Shown in pieces: positions 8,008 to 15,878 of a stretch of DNA of 64,000 nt (position 1 is the stretch's first letter; every line of letters begins with the position of its first letter). A model generated the notes under the pieces. The model saw only the letters and a list, made by a program, of their open reading frames with translations, made no database searches and was not told where the DNA came from. The translations under genes were made by a program, and so were the position numbers. Origin of the DNA: Ancylobacter dichloromethanicus (GTDB lineage Bacteria; Pseudomonadota; Alphaproteobacteria; Rhizobiales; Xanthobacteraceae); contig NZ_JAHBGC010000005.1 of assembly GCF_018390645.1 (NCBI RefSeq), positions 62,001 through 126,000 on the forward strand, written 5' to 3'.

Positions 8008-9255
8008 GTGAGCGTCCTTTCCCCTTCCGCCCTGGAGCCCGAGGACGAACCGGGCGCGCCGCCGGACGGGCGCAGCCCGTTCGTGCTCGGGCTCGGCGTG
8101 GCGCAGCTCTGTTCGTGGGGCAGCCTCTATTACAGCTTCCCGCAGATCGCGCAGGCGATGGGCGCCGACCTCGGCTGGTCGAAGGACGAGCTCTATGGCG
8201 CCGCCACGCTCGGCCTCGCCCTGGCCGGCGTGCTCACCTATCCGGTCGGCGCCGCCATCGACCGCGGCCATGGGCGGGCGGTGATGGCCGGCGCCTCGCT
8301 GCTGGCCGGCGCCCTGCTGGTGCTGTGGGCGCAGGTGGAGAGCCTCGGCCTGTTCTATGTCGCCGTGGCCGGCATCGGCGCGGTGCAGGCGGCGACGCTG
8401 TACGAGCCGGCCTTCGCCGTCGTCGCCCGGCGGGCCGGGCCGCTGCGGGCGCGCGCCGGCATCACCGCGCTCACTTTGTGGGGCGGCTTCTCCTCCACCG
8501 TGTTCATTCCGCTGATCCAGCTGCTGCTCGACACGGTCGGCTGGCGCGACACGTTGCTGGTGCTCGGCGCGGTGAACATCCTCGTCTGCGCGACGATGAA
8601 CTTCCTCGCCGTGAATGCCGCGCGCGACCGGCCGGCGCCGCGTGGCCATGTGATAGCCGCGCCGCGCTCGGTCATCGGCGCGGTGATCCGGCAGCCGGTG
8701 TTCTGGGCGCTGGCCGTGGCCTTCACCGCCTATTCCGCGATGTTCTCCGGCTTCACCTTCCACATGTACCCGCTGCTGGTCGAGCGCGGCTTCGACACCG
8801 CGACGGTGGTGAGCGCCATCGCGCTGATCGGGCCGGCGCAGGTCGCCGGGCGCGTCCTTGTCTCCGTGCTGGCGCCGCGCGCGCCGGTGCGGGTGGTCGG
8901 CTCGGTCATCGTCGCGGTGTTCCCGCTCGCCTTCCTGGCGCTGGAGCTGATTCCGCCGGATTTCGCCTTCGTGGCGCTGATCGCCCTCGGCTATGGCGCG
9001 GTCAATGGCATCATCACCATCGTGCGCGGGCTGGTGGTGCCGGAACTGCTGACCCGGCGCGCCTATGGTGCGGTGAACGGCGCGCTGGCGATGCCGGCGA
9101 CCTTCTCCCGGGCGCTGGCGCCGGCCGGCATGGCCATGCTGTGGACCGCCACGGGCTCCTATGACGCGGTGCTGATGGCGGTGATCGCCCTCGCCTCGAC
9201 TCTCGCGCTGGGTTTCTGGTGCGCGGCGGCGATGGCGCGGCCGGTGGAGGAATGA
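8008..9255 (+). CDS. MFS transporter
   Basis: About 415-residue major facilitator with about 12 hydrophobic helices. The first helix contains SPFVLGLGVAQLCSWGSLYY, and an MFS loop 2-3 motif is seen in DRGHGRAVMAG. No ATG lies in frame before the first helix. Two adjacent GTG codons (8005 and 8008) are the only sensible starts, and an ATG at 8158 would delete helix 1. The gene begins 37 nt after the amidohydrolase stop and probably shares its transcript. The substrate cannot be inferred from sequence. Confidence 0.82.
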   Translation: MSVLSPSALEPEDEPGAPPDGRSPFVLGLGVAQLCSWGSLYYSFPQIAQAMGADLGWSKDELYGAATLGLALAGVLTYPVGAAIDRGHGRAVMAGASLLAGALLVLWAQVESLGLFYVAVAGIGAVQAATLYEPAFAVVARRAGPLRARAGITALTLWGGFSSTVFIPLIQLLLDTVGWRDTLLVLGAVNILVCATMNFLAVNAARDRPAPRGHVIAAPRSVIGAVIRQPVFWALAVAFTAYSAMFSGFTFHMYPLLVERGFDTATVVSAIALIGPAQVAGRVLVSVLAPRAPVRVVGSVIVAVFPLAFLALELIPPDFAFVALIALGYGAVNGIITIVRGLVVPELLTRRAYGAVNGALAMPATFSRALAPAGMAMLWTATGSYDAVLMAVIALASTLALGFWCAAAMARPVEE

Positions 9256-9336
9256 ACGCCGGAGTATTTTCGAGCGAAGGGGAGATCGACGTGAAGACCG
9301 GTTGGCGTGAAGAAAAGGCGCCAAAGCGACAAGCGG

Positions 9337-9372
9337 GAGCCCCTTGCCGAACCACCGTTCGGCAAGGGGCTC
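9337..9372. terminator. Bidirectional terminator between convergent genes
   Basis: A perfect 16-bp stem (9337-9352 with 9357-9372) and a CACC loop lie between the plus-strand MFS gene and the minus-strand TauE-type gene. The right arm touches the TauE stop codon. T-runs are weak on both sides, so the call rests on stem strength and on the convergent position. Confidence 0.7.
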
Positions 9373-10130
9373 TAGGACCCGATCATTCCCGCCGCGCCGT
9401 CCCAGGTGAGCTTCAGCGAGACCAGCAGCAGCGCACCCATCACCAGCCGGTAGAACAGCGCCTCGGGCAGCCGCCGGGTGAGCCAGACGCCGACGAAGGT
9501 CGCCGCCACCGCCACCGGCATCAGCAGTGCCGTGATCGTCAGATTGGCCGGGTTGAGCTGGCCGAGCGCCGCATAGGGGATGAGCTTGAGCGCGTTGATG
9601 GCGGCGAAGGTCAGCGTGGTGGTGCCGGCATAGACCATCTTCGGCAGTTTCTGCGGCACCACATACATCTGGAACGGCGGCGCCCCGCCATGGCTGACGA
9701 AGCTGGTGAAGCCCGACACCGCGCCCCAGAACAGGCCGCGCGGCAGGTCGGCGGGCCGCGCCACCCGCCCGGCCCGGCCGAGCCAGCGGATGAGGCAGAA
9801 GGCGAGGCCGATCATCCCGACGATCAGCATCACCATCGCATCGGTCACGATCGAGGCGGTGGCCCAGCCGATGCCGATGCCGATGGTGGCGGCGGGAATG
9901 AGGATGGCGAGGTTACGGCCGGAGAATTCGCGCCGATAGGCCCACACCCCGAACATGTCGCTGACCACATAGACCGGCAGCAGCAGGCCGGCGGCGGTGA
10001 TCGGCGAGATGAACAGCGCCAGGGTGGGCACGGCGAGGCTGCCGATCATCGGCACGCCGCCCTTGCCCATGCCCACGAACAAAGCCGCCAGGCCGGCGGC
10101 AAGGGCAAAGCCGAGATCGGGCACGGGCAT
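9372..10130 (-). CDS. TauE/SafE family sulfite/organosulfonate exporter-like permease
   Basis: 252-residue inner-membrane protein with about eight hydrophobic helices, of the TauE/SafE (DUF81) family that moves sulfite, sulfoacetate or related anions. N-terminal GMGKGGVPMIGSLAVPTLAL and the second-half SGFTSFVSHGGAPPFQMYVV are the paired family motifs. The ATG at 10130 (MPVPDLGFALAAGLAALFVG) is preferred; a TTG at 10190 also opens the frame but would place the start upstream of a stable hairpin. Ligand unknown. It lies downstream of transaldolase on the same strand, with a hairpin between them. Confidence 0.85.
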   Translation of the reverse strand: MPVPDLGFALAAGLAALFVGMGKGGVPMIGSLAVPTLALFISPITAAGLLLPVYVVSDMFGVWAYRREFSGRNLAILIPAATIGIGIGWATASIVTDAMVMLIVGMIGLAFCLIRWLGRAGRVARPADLPRGLFWGAVSGFTSFVSHGGAPPFQMYVVPQKLPKMVYAGTTTLTFAAINALKLIPYAALGQLNPANLTITALLMPVAVAATFVGVWLTRRLPEALFYRLVMGALLLVSLKLTWDGAAGMIGS

Positions 10131-10152
10131 GGAGAGGAAACCGCCGGAAACG

Positions 10153-10177
10153 GAGGAGGAGGGGAGCCCTCCTCCTC
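10153..10177 (-). terminator. Hairpin between transaldolase and TauE genes
   Basis: A perfect 11-bp stem (GAGGAGGAGGG at 10153-10163 with its complement at 10167-10177) has a 3-nt loop. It lies 65 nt beyond the transaldolase stop and 22 nt before the TauE ATG. There is no long T-run, so it could be a terminator/attenuator or a structure hiding the TauE ribosome site; the stem itself carries the only GGAGG on that transcript. Confidence 0.55.
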
Positions 10178-10241
10178 GTGGCGACCGCAATCCCGCAGCT
10201 TGATGAAGCAGCCGGTCCTGCAGCCTGTAGGTGCAGCCGGA

Positions 10242-11213
10242 TCAGGCGGCCTGCGCGCCTTCCAGCCGCTTGGCGACCAGGCCGCGCAGGGTGCGCAGGT
10301 CCTTCACGAAGTGCCGGATGCCGTCGGAGAGCTTTTCCGTCGCCATCTGGTCCTCGTTCATGGCGAAGCGGAACGCCTTCTCGTCGAGATGCAGCCGATC
10401 CGGCGCGCCCTCGGTGTTGGCGGGGTCGAGCTTGCGCTCCAGCACGCCCTCGTCGGCGGCGAGCTGGTCGAGCAGCGAGGGGCCGATGGTCAGCCGGTCG
10501 CAGCCCGCCAGCGCCTCGATCTCGCCGGTGTTGCGGAACGAGGCGCCCATCACCACGGTCGGGATGCCGTGCTTCTTGTAATAGGCGTAGATCTGCCGCA
10601 CCGAGACGACGCCGGGGTCGGTTTCGGCGGTGAACGGGCCTTCGCCCGCGCTCACATGCCAGTCGAGGATGCGCCCGACGAAGGGCGAGATCAGGAAGGC
10701 GCCGGCATCCGCCCCTGCCGCCGCCTGGGCGAGCGAGAACAGGAGGGTGAGGTTGCAGTCGATGCCTTCCTTCTGGAGCACTTCGGCGGCCCGGATGCCT
10801 TCCCAGGTCGAGGCCAGCTTGATGAGGATGCGGTCGCGCCCGACGCCGCGCGCCTCATAGGAGGCGATGAAGGAACGCGCCTTGGCGAGGCTCGCCTGGG
10901 TGTCGAAGGAGAGGTCGGCATCCACCTCGGTGGAGACGCGGCCGGGCACGATCTTCGACAGCTCGGCGCCGAAGTTCAGCGCCAGCCGGTCGCAGGTCGC
11001 GGCGACGACGGCCTCGGAGGCCCCGCCCTGCCGGCGGCCCCAGTCGATGACTTCGTCCACCAGCGGCGCATAGGCCGGCATCTCCGCAGCCTTGAGCAGC
11101 AGCGTCGGGTTGGTCGTGCAGTCCTGCGGCTTCAGCCGACGCACCGTTTCGATGTCGCCGGTATCGGAGACGACGACGGTCATGGCACGCAATTGGTCGA
11201 GCTTGGAGGGCAT
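10242..11213 (-). CDS. tal: Transaldolase
   Basis: 323-residue cytosolic enzyme of the non-oxidative pentose phosphate pathway; it moves a dihydroxyacetone unit between sugar phosphates through a Schiff base. Key motifs: the substrate-site TTNPTLLL near residue 35, VSTEVDADLSFDT, and ILIKLASTWEGIRAAEVLQK, whose Lys in IKLAST is the catalytic residue. The later SPFVGRILDW and MGASFRNTGEI are standard. The length fits the TalB-like class. The ATG at 11213 has a purine-rich leader (GAGAAGAGAGAAAG) just upstream. The N-terminal extension of the open frame has no family similarity. Confidence 0.96.
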   Translation of the reverse strand: MPSKLDQLRAMTVVVSDTGDIETVRRLKPQDCTTNPTLLLKAAEMPAYAPLVDEVIDWGRRQGGASEAVVAATCDRLALNFGAELSKIVPGRVSTEVDADLSFDTQASLAKARSFIASYEARGVGRDRILIKLASTWEGIRAAEVLQKEGIDCNLTLLFSLAQAAAGADAGAFLISPFVGRILDWHVSAGEGPFTAETDPGVVSVRQIYAYYKKHGIPTVVMGASFRNTGEIEALAGCDRLTIGPSLLDQLAADEGVLERKLDPANTEGAPDRLHLDEKAFRFAMNEDQMATEKLSDGIRHFVKDLRTLRGLVAKRLEGAQAA

Positions 11214-11430
11214 GGCGCTTTCTCTCTTCTCGCGGGAACGGACCCCCGTGGTCCTGTCCGCAGGCACGGATAGACGATCAGCTTGGTTGGACCACATTTG
11301 GGGCGCGGTCTTCAAGGTGCCCCAAACGATGACGCGCATGTGACGCCGACGCCGGACTGGCCTTGTAGAGACTTCGCGGGGGGCGTAAATCTTGTCGCCC
11401 GGCGCGAGGCCTGGGGCAGCGGAACCTTCC

Positions 11431-12273
11431 ATGGACGATATTCACTACCGCGAATACAAGATCCTGCTCCGCCCGGAGCGCTTCTTCGATCCCCACCAGT
11501 TCGAGGTTTACTGGCACAAGCTGTGCCTGATCGCGCCCGAGTTCAAGGTCGGCGTCAGCACCAACAAGGACGGCTTCAAGCGCCAGGTGCGCGAAGTGCT
11601 GTTCTACGACACGCCCGACTACGACCTCTACCGCAACGCCTTCATCTTGCGGAAGCGCACCTTCTACACCGATGGCTGGCCCGAGCCCGAGCATGAGCTG
11701 ACGCTGAAGTTCCGCCATCCCGAACTCGCCGTCGCCGCGGCGGTCGACGTGGTGCCGCATCTCAGCGGCGCGGCCGACATCAAGTTCAAGGAGGAACTTC
11801 TGCCGCTGAAGGACAGCCTGGGCGGCGTGCGCTCGCTCTATTCGCATAATTGCGTGCTGCTCAGCCCCGGCCTGGTGCTGGACGCCGGGCTGGAGCGCAT
11901 CACCTCGGTTTTCCCCGAGCTGGCCGAGCACTGCCCGGCCGACAAGGCGGCGACGATCTCGCTGGTGAACAACCTGCCGGTCGAGGAGGTGCAGGTGAAT
12001 GTCGGCTCGTTCGATTTCGGCCATGGGCTGATCGCCAAGGCGACCATCGCGGTCTGGCGCGACCGCGCCACCGAGAGCTCGATCATCGGCGAGTTCGCCT
12101 TCCAGGCGAAGTTCGACCGCTACGACGCGCTCAGCGCCAAGGCGCTCGCCCGCTCCGAGGAGTTCTTCAAGGCGGCGCAGACCCGCGCGCCCGAATGGGT
12201 GAAGCTCGGGGCGACCAAGACCGCGCTGGTGTACAATTTCGGCAAGCAGCTCGTGGCCAGCCACGAAGGCTGA
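11431..12273 (+). CDS. Conserved hypothetical protein, CYTH-like
   Basis: 280-residue protein starting MDDIHYREYKILLRPERFFD. The layout recalls the CYTH/triphosphate tunnel fold: an early charged strand (YREYKILL), then FILRKRTFYTDG, LTLKFRHPE, IKFKEELLPL and GEFAFQAKF, giving the alternating Glu/Lys/Arg strands seen in that fold. No strict ExExK motif is present, so enzyme activity is uncertain and the CYTH link is inference. No signal peptide or membrane helix is seen. A hairpin (11297-11304 with 11319-11326) lies in the leader. Divergent to transaldolase, with chromate-transport genes downstream. Confidence 0.7.
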   Translation: MDDIHYREYKILLRPERFFDPHQFEVYWHKLCLIAPEFKVGVSTNKDGFKRQVREVLFYDTPDYDLYRNAFILRKRTFYTDGWPEPEHELTLKFRHPELAVAAAVDVVPHLSGAADIKFKEELLPLKDSLGGVRSLYSHNCVLLSPGLVLDAGLERITSVFPELAEHCPADKAATISLVNNLPVEEVQVNVGSFDFGHGLIAKATIAVWRDRATESSIIGEFAFQAKFDRYDALSAKALARSEEFFKAAQTRAPEWVKLGATKTALVYNFGKQLVASHEG

Positions 12274-12307
12274 ACCCGCCGCCGGCGCATCTCTGGAACC
12301 TCCCCGC

Positions 12308-12946
12308 ATGAACCCTTCCCCTCCGCCGGTTCCCGCCGCCGCCGCCGAGGCGCCCGCCGCCTACGCGGTGCCGCGCGGCGTGCCTCTGTGGGACATCTTC
12401 GTCACCTTCCTGTTCATCGGCGCGATCAGCTTCGGCGGCGGCGTGGTGGCGTATCTGCGGGCCAGCCTGGTGCTGAAGAAAGGCTGGCTGGACGAGGAGC
12501 ACTTCCTCTCGGCGCTGGAGATCTCGCAGGCGCTGCCCGGCCTCAACGCCACCAATATGAGCATCATCGTCGGCGACCGGCTGCGCGGCGTGGCCGGCGC
12601 CATCATCGCCTTCGCCGGCATGACGCTGCCGGGCGGCAGCATGGTTCTGGCGCTCGGCGTGGCCTACGCCGCCAACGCCCACAACCCCTATGTCAACGCC
12701 GCCCTTGTCGGGGTGGGCGCCGCCGCGGTCGGCATGCTCTCGGCGGTGACGCTGCAGATCGGGCACAAGCAGCTCAATCAGGTGCTCAACGTCGCCATCA
12801 TCGCCGCGACGGTGCTGATGGTCAGCTTCCTGCACATCTCGCTGATCTGGGTGTTGCTGACCGTCGGCCCGGTCGCGGTGTTCCTGTTCCGCCCGCGCAA
12901 GGGAGACGGCGAGGCCGCCGCCGGCAAATCCGGGGAGGCCTCATGA
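12308..12946 (+). CDS. chrA: Chromate transporter, first half-protein
   Basis: 212-residue inner-membrane protein, one of a pair of single-domain CHR proteins. After a Pro/Ala-rich leader the first helix contains FVTFLFIGAISFGGGVVAYL, with the FGGG motif of ChrA, followed by EISQALPGLNATNMSIIVG, the paired QALPGP-like motif. Six or so helices fit one CHR domain. The second CHR gene starts inside its stop codon (ATGA overlap), so the two are translated together and likely work as a heterodimer exporting chromate or a related anion. Confidence 0.88.
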   Translation: MNPSPPPVPAAAAEAPAAYAVPRGVPLWDIFVTFLFIGAISFGGGVVAYLRASLVLKKGWLDEEHFLSALEISQALPGLNATNMSIIVGDRLRGVAGAIIAFAGMTLPGGSMVLALGVAYAANAHNPYVNAALVGVGAAAVGMLSAVTLQIGHKQLNQVLNVAIIAATVLMVSFLHISLIWVLLTVGPVAVFLFRPRKGDGEAAAGKSGEAS

Positions 12947-13494
12947 ACGAGAACCTGTCGGTCCTCGGCGTCTTCTCGCTGCTGTCGATCCTGGCGGTCG
13001 GCGGCGGGGCCGCCGTGCTGCCGGAGACCAAGGCGCTGGTGGTGGAAACCCATCACTGGCTGAACGACGACCAGTTCCGCGACATTTACGGCCTCGGCCA
13101 GGTGGTGCCCGGCCCCAACATGCTGATGGTCATCGTCATCGGCTACCACGTCACCGGCTTTGTCGGGGCGTTGATGGCCTTTCTCGGCTTCTTCCTGCCG
13201 GCCGGGGCGATCTCCTGGGCGGCCTCGCGGGTGTGGGACCATTTCGAGGGCTCGCCGTGGCGGCGCGCGCTGCAGCAGGGGCTGGCGCCGCTCGTGGTCG
13301 GGCTGATGGCCTCGGGCACCATCTCGATCGCCCGCACGGCGATCGACGGCCGACTGACCGTCGTCATCGCCTTCGCGGTGTTCGCCGGGGTCTACTGCGT
13401 CAAGAAGATCAACCCGGCACTGCTGGTGCTGGGCGGCGGGCTGGTCGGTCTCGCGCTGCTCAGCGGCACCGGGGCGGGCATGCCGCCCTCCTGA
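12943..13494 (+). CDS. chrA: Chromate transporter, second half-protein
   Basis: 183-residue CHR-domain membrane protein that pairs with the gene it overlaps by 4 nt. The N-terminal LLSILAVGGGAAVLPETKAL and the GLGQVVPGPNMLMVIVIG segment are the second-domain versions of the FGGG and PGP motifs. The rest is hydrophobic with about six helices. The overlap removes any intergenic ribosome site, so coupling is expected. The real substrate may be chromate, sulfate or another anion. Confidence 0.88.
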   Translation: MNENLSVLGVFSLLSILAVGGGAAVLPETKALVVETHHWLNDDQFRDIYGLGQVVPGPNMLMVIVIGYHVTGFVGALMAFLGFFLPAGAISWAASRVWDHFEGSPWRRALQQGLAPLVVGLMASGTISIARTAIDGRLTVVIAFAVFAGVYCVKKINPALLVLGGGLVGLALLSGTGAGMPPS

Positions 13495-13534
13495 TCCCCC
13501 GCCCTCCTGATCCCGGCCGCCCCGACGGCCGGCT

Positions 13535-14233
13535 TCAGCCCCGGCGTTCCGGCAGATAATAGCTGATCGCATGGGCCAGGCCAGGCGCGGTCAGGCTCTG
13601 CAGCCAGACCTTGCCGGGCCCCGACAGCCGCACCAGGAACAGTCCGTCGCCGCCGAACAGCGCATTGCGCACGCCGCGCATCGTCGTCAGTTCGAATCCG
13701 ACGGTCTCCTCGAACATGCCGACATGACCGGGATGCACGAGCAATTGCTGGCCGGGCTGCAGTTCATAGGTGACCAGTTCGCCGCTCAGCTCGACGAAGG
13801 CGCTGGCGCGGCCGGCGAGCTTCTGCAGGATGAAGCCCTCGCCGCCGAACACCGCCCCGCCCAGCGTCTGCTGGAACGCGGTCGTCACCTCGATGCCGGG
13901 GGTGCCGCAGACGAAGCCGTGGCGGTGGACCAGATAGCCGCGCCCGGGCTCGACCTGCATCTCGACGAAGCTGCCGGGCAGCTTGGCGGCGAAGGCGACA
14001 TTGCCCGGGCCGCGCTCGGCGTGGAATTCGGTCATGAACAGCCCGCCGCCCGATACCGCCCGACTCACGAGCCCCAACAGCCCGCCCGACCCGCCGCCGC
14101 CGGCGGTGGAGGTGGTGAGCGAGATATCCCCCGACATCCAGGAAAGCTGGTCGGGAACGCCGATGACGCGGTCGCCGGCGTCGAGCTGGAGTTCGAGAAC
14201 GGGGAGCGTGGTGCCGATGATTTTCGAGCGCAT
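13535..14233 (-). CDS. AIM24 / TIGR00266 family protein
   Basis: 232-residue protein of the AIM24 (TIGR00266-like) double beta-helix family. Gly-rich strands are spread through the protein: DQLSWMSGDISLTTS, GEGFILQKLAGRASAFVELS, and GDGLFLVRLSGPGKVWLQSL near the C terminus, typical of the three pseudo-repeats. No signal peptide or helix is seen, so it is probably cytosolic. Function is unknown for bacterial members. The ATG at 14233 has GGAGG seven nt upstream and beats a longer in-frame start. Transcribed divergently from the Trp-rich secreted protein and convergent with the chromate genes. Confidence 0.85.
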   Translation of the reverse strand: MRSKIIGTTLPVLELQLDAGDRVIGVPDQLSWMSGDISLTTSTAGGGGSGGLLGLVSRAVSGGGLFMTEFHAERGPGNVAFAAKLPGSFVEMQVEPGRGYLVHRHGFVCGTPGIEVTTAFQQTLGGAVFGGEGFILQKLAGRASAFVELSGELVTYELQPGQQLLVHPGHVGMFEETVGFELTTMRGVRNALFGGDGLFLVRLSGPGKVWLQSLTAPGLAHAISYYLPERRG

Positions 14234-14428
14234 GCGGGGCCTCCGGAGGTCTTGGCGGCAGGTTTGCGGAAGGGGGGCGGAAGGGTGGCGCCCGCCACCA
14301 TAGGCGAGGTCGGCGGCGGCGTCAGCGGCCGGGAAGAATTTCCGCTGCCGCATGGGGTTGCGGCTGGTGCCCGGCAAGGCCCGTGCTATCCTGCCTTTCT
14401 ATCGCCACCTTTTCACGGGGAGTGCCTC

Positions 14429-14779
14429 ATGCGTGATCCCTACGTGACTTCCGCTCTCGCGCTGCTGCGCCGGGCGATCTTCGGCGCCGCCCTGGCGCTC
14501 GCCGCCTTCGTGGTTGTGGGCGTTGGCTCCGGCTCCGCCCAGGCCGGCGTTACCCTGCCGAGCCTCGCCGCGCCCTCCGCCGCTCTCGACAGCATTGGGG
14601 CGCCCGCCCTGCAGGCCGAGAATGTGCGCTGGATCTGCGGTCCCTGGCGCTGCTTCTGGCGTCCCAACTGGCGCAACTGGTACGTACCGCCCTATGCGCG
14701 CGGCTGGGGCCCGCCGGTTCGCCCGACCTGCTACTGGCGCCGCGGCTGGGGTGGCGGCTGGGTGCATGTCTGCCCCTGA
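14429..14779 (+). CDS. Small secreted Trp/Cys-rich protein
   Basis: 116-residue protein with a long N-terminal export signal (helix LRRAIFGAALALAAFVVVGV, likely cut after GSAQA around residue 39). The mature part is about 77 residues; its last 50 carry nine Trp and four Cys in spaced pairs (WICGPWRCFW, TCYWRRGW, VHVCP), suggesting a small disulfide-bonded, aromatic-rich exported protein. Similar Trp/Gly-rich secreted proteins occur in Rhizobiales with no assigned role. The start ATG has GGGAG upstream. A clear terminator follows 26 nt after the stop. No enzyme motif is seen. Confidence 0.75.
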   Translation: MRDPYVTSALALLRRAIFGAALALAAFVVVGVGSGSAQAGVTLPSLAAPSAALDSIGAPALQAENVRWICGPWRCFWRPNWRNWYVPPYARGWGPPVRPTCYWRRGWGGGWVHVCP

Positions 14780-14805
14780 CACGCCATAGGCGAAGCGAGA
14801 AGAGG

Positions 14806-14830
14806 AAAGGGCGCCGCGTGCGCCCTTTTT
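14806..14830 (+). terminator. Rho-independent terminator of the Trp-rich protein gene
   Basis: Stem AAAGGGCG (14806-14813) with CGCCCTTT (14821-14828), 7-nt loop, ending in a TTTTT run to 14830. It follows the stop of the secreted-protein gene directly and overlaps the start of a decayed DUF1275 frame. Confidence 0.8.
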
Positions 14831-15055
14831 GCTGCCGGCTTCGTCGATGCGGTCGGCTACGCCCATCTCGGAGGGTTGTTCCTGTCCTTCATGAGCGGCA
14901 ACAGCACCCGGCTCGGCCTCCAGATCGCGCAGGGGCAATGGTCGGTGACGCTGGTCACCGAGGCGGCCGGGGGGCTGCTGGCCACGCTGATGGGGCTTGC
15001 GGTCGCCTTTCACGGTCATCTGGTGCGGCCGATCGCGCCGCAGGGCGGGGCGTGA
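14831..15055 (+). pseudogene. Decayed DUF1275 (YoaK-like) membrane protein fragment
   Basis: The frame 14831-15055 encodes about 75 residues: AAGFVDAVGYAHLGGLFLSF, then MSGNSTRLGL, matching the conserved N-terminal segment of DUF1275 membrane proteins, which are normally about 220-240 residues. There is no start codon before the homologous part. The N terminus is replaced by the terminator of the upstream gene, and the frame is simply the downstream continuation of that gene after its TGA. Later conserved helices are missing and the protein ends in RPIAPQGGA. Best read as a remnant after deletion. Confidence 0.65.
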
Positions 15056-15064
15056 CGCACGGGT

Positions 15065-15670
15065 TCAGTCCCGCGCGATCAGCTCGCGCTCGCCGCGATG
15101 CACGGCCGGCTCGCCGATGGGACGCCCGGCGGCGCGGCGCCGATAGACGCTCGGCCGGCGGTGCTTGAGCGCTCCCCGGCGTGCGCGGCGCTCCCGCGTG
15201 TCGCCGACGGTGAGCCGGCCGATCATCGCATAGGCGGGCCGGCGGGTGCCGTCGGCTTCGCTCACCAGCATGGGCAGCCCGAGCGCCGCGCTCCAGAAGC
15301 GCCATTCCGCCACCACGTCGTCGATGTGCGGCGCGCTGTACAACGTCACGCACAGCGCCAGGTCGGCATGCGCCAGTACGATGGCGACCCCGTCGCCCTC
15401 GCCTTCGGGGTCGAGCAGCTCGACGGCGAGGCCCTGATAGGCTTTGAGCGGGCGGGCCGCCTTCATCGGCACGCCGGCGACGCGGCGGCGCAGCACGACG
15501 GACTGCGGGCCGAGCTCGACATGCCGCATGTGGCCATCGGCGCCCGGGTCGGGCGACTGGAACCGGAGCGGCCAGCCCTCCGGCGAGTCCGGGCGCGGCA
15601 GCGCCACGTAGGGATCGGCCGCCACCGGCCCGGCCGCGTCCATCTGTGCTTCCATCTTCTGCTGACGCAT
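15065..15670 (-). CDS. DUF6101-like conserved hypothetical protein
   Basis: 201-residue soluble protein beginning MRQQKMEAQMDAAGPVAADP. The middle (HVELGPQSVVLRRRVAGVPM, then a segment starting LAVELLDPEGEGDGVAIVLA) and the C-terminal RRGALKHRRPSVYRRRAAGR, which is strongly basic, resemble a Rhizobiales-restricted family (DUF6101, from memory). The pattern of ADGHMRHVELGP followed by a region giving a value for a level or dose has no known catalytic motif. No signal peptide. The ATG at 15670 has GGGAG upstream; a longer open frame to 15793 is not needed. Function unknown. Confidence 0.7.
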   Translation of the reverse strand: MRQQKMEAQMDAAGPVAADPYVALPRPDSPEGWPLRFQSPDPGADGHMRHVELGPQSVVLRRRVAGVPMKAARPLKAYQGLAVELLDPEGEGDGVAIVLAHADLALCVTLYSAPHIDDVVAEWRFWSAALGLPMLVSEADGTRRPAYAMIGRLTVGDTRERRARRGALKHRRPSVYRRRAAGRPIGEPAVHRGERELIARD

Positions 15671-15878
15671 CTCGCATCTCCCCGCCGATTTTCTGGCTCT
15701 GCGGCCTCGGTCGTGGGGGCACTGTAGTCGCGGGGGCCTGCCGACCCGCTTAAGGGAGATGGTTGACGGTTTCTTCTCGGCGCCGAATGGCACCTATGCT
15801 TGATGAAAGCTTGTCGGATTGGTTCCGAATGCCGATATCGCGTTTGCATTCTTTTCCCCTCCCGCGTACTTCCCCCGA

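Noticed and set aside
15671-15878. Possible suhB-type small RNA before the inositol-phosphatase-like gene
   Set aside because: The position is suggestive, but I could not find a convincing stem pattern or terminator.
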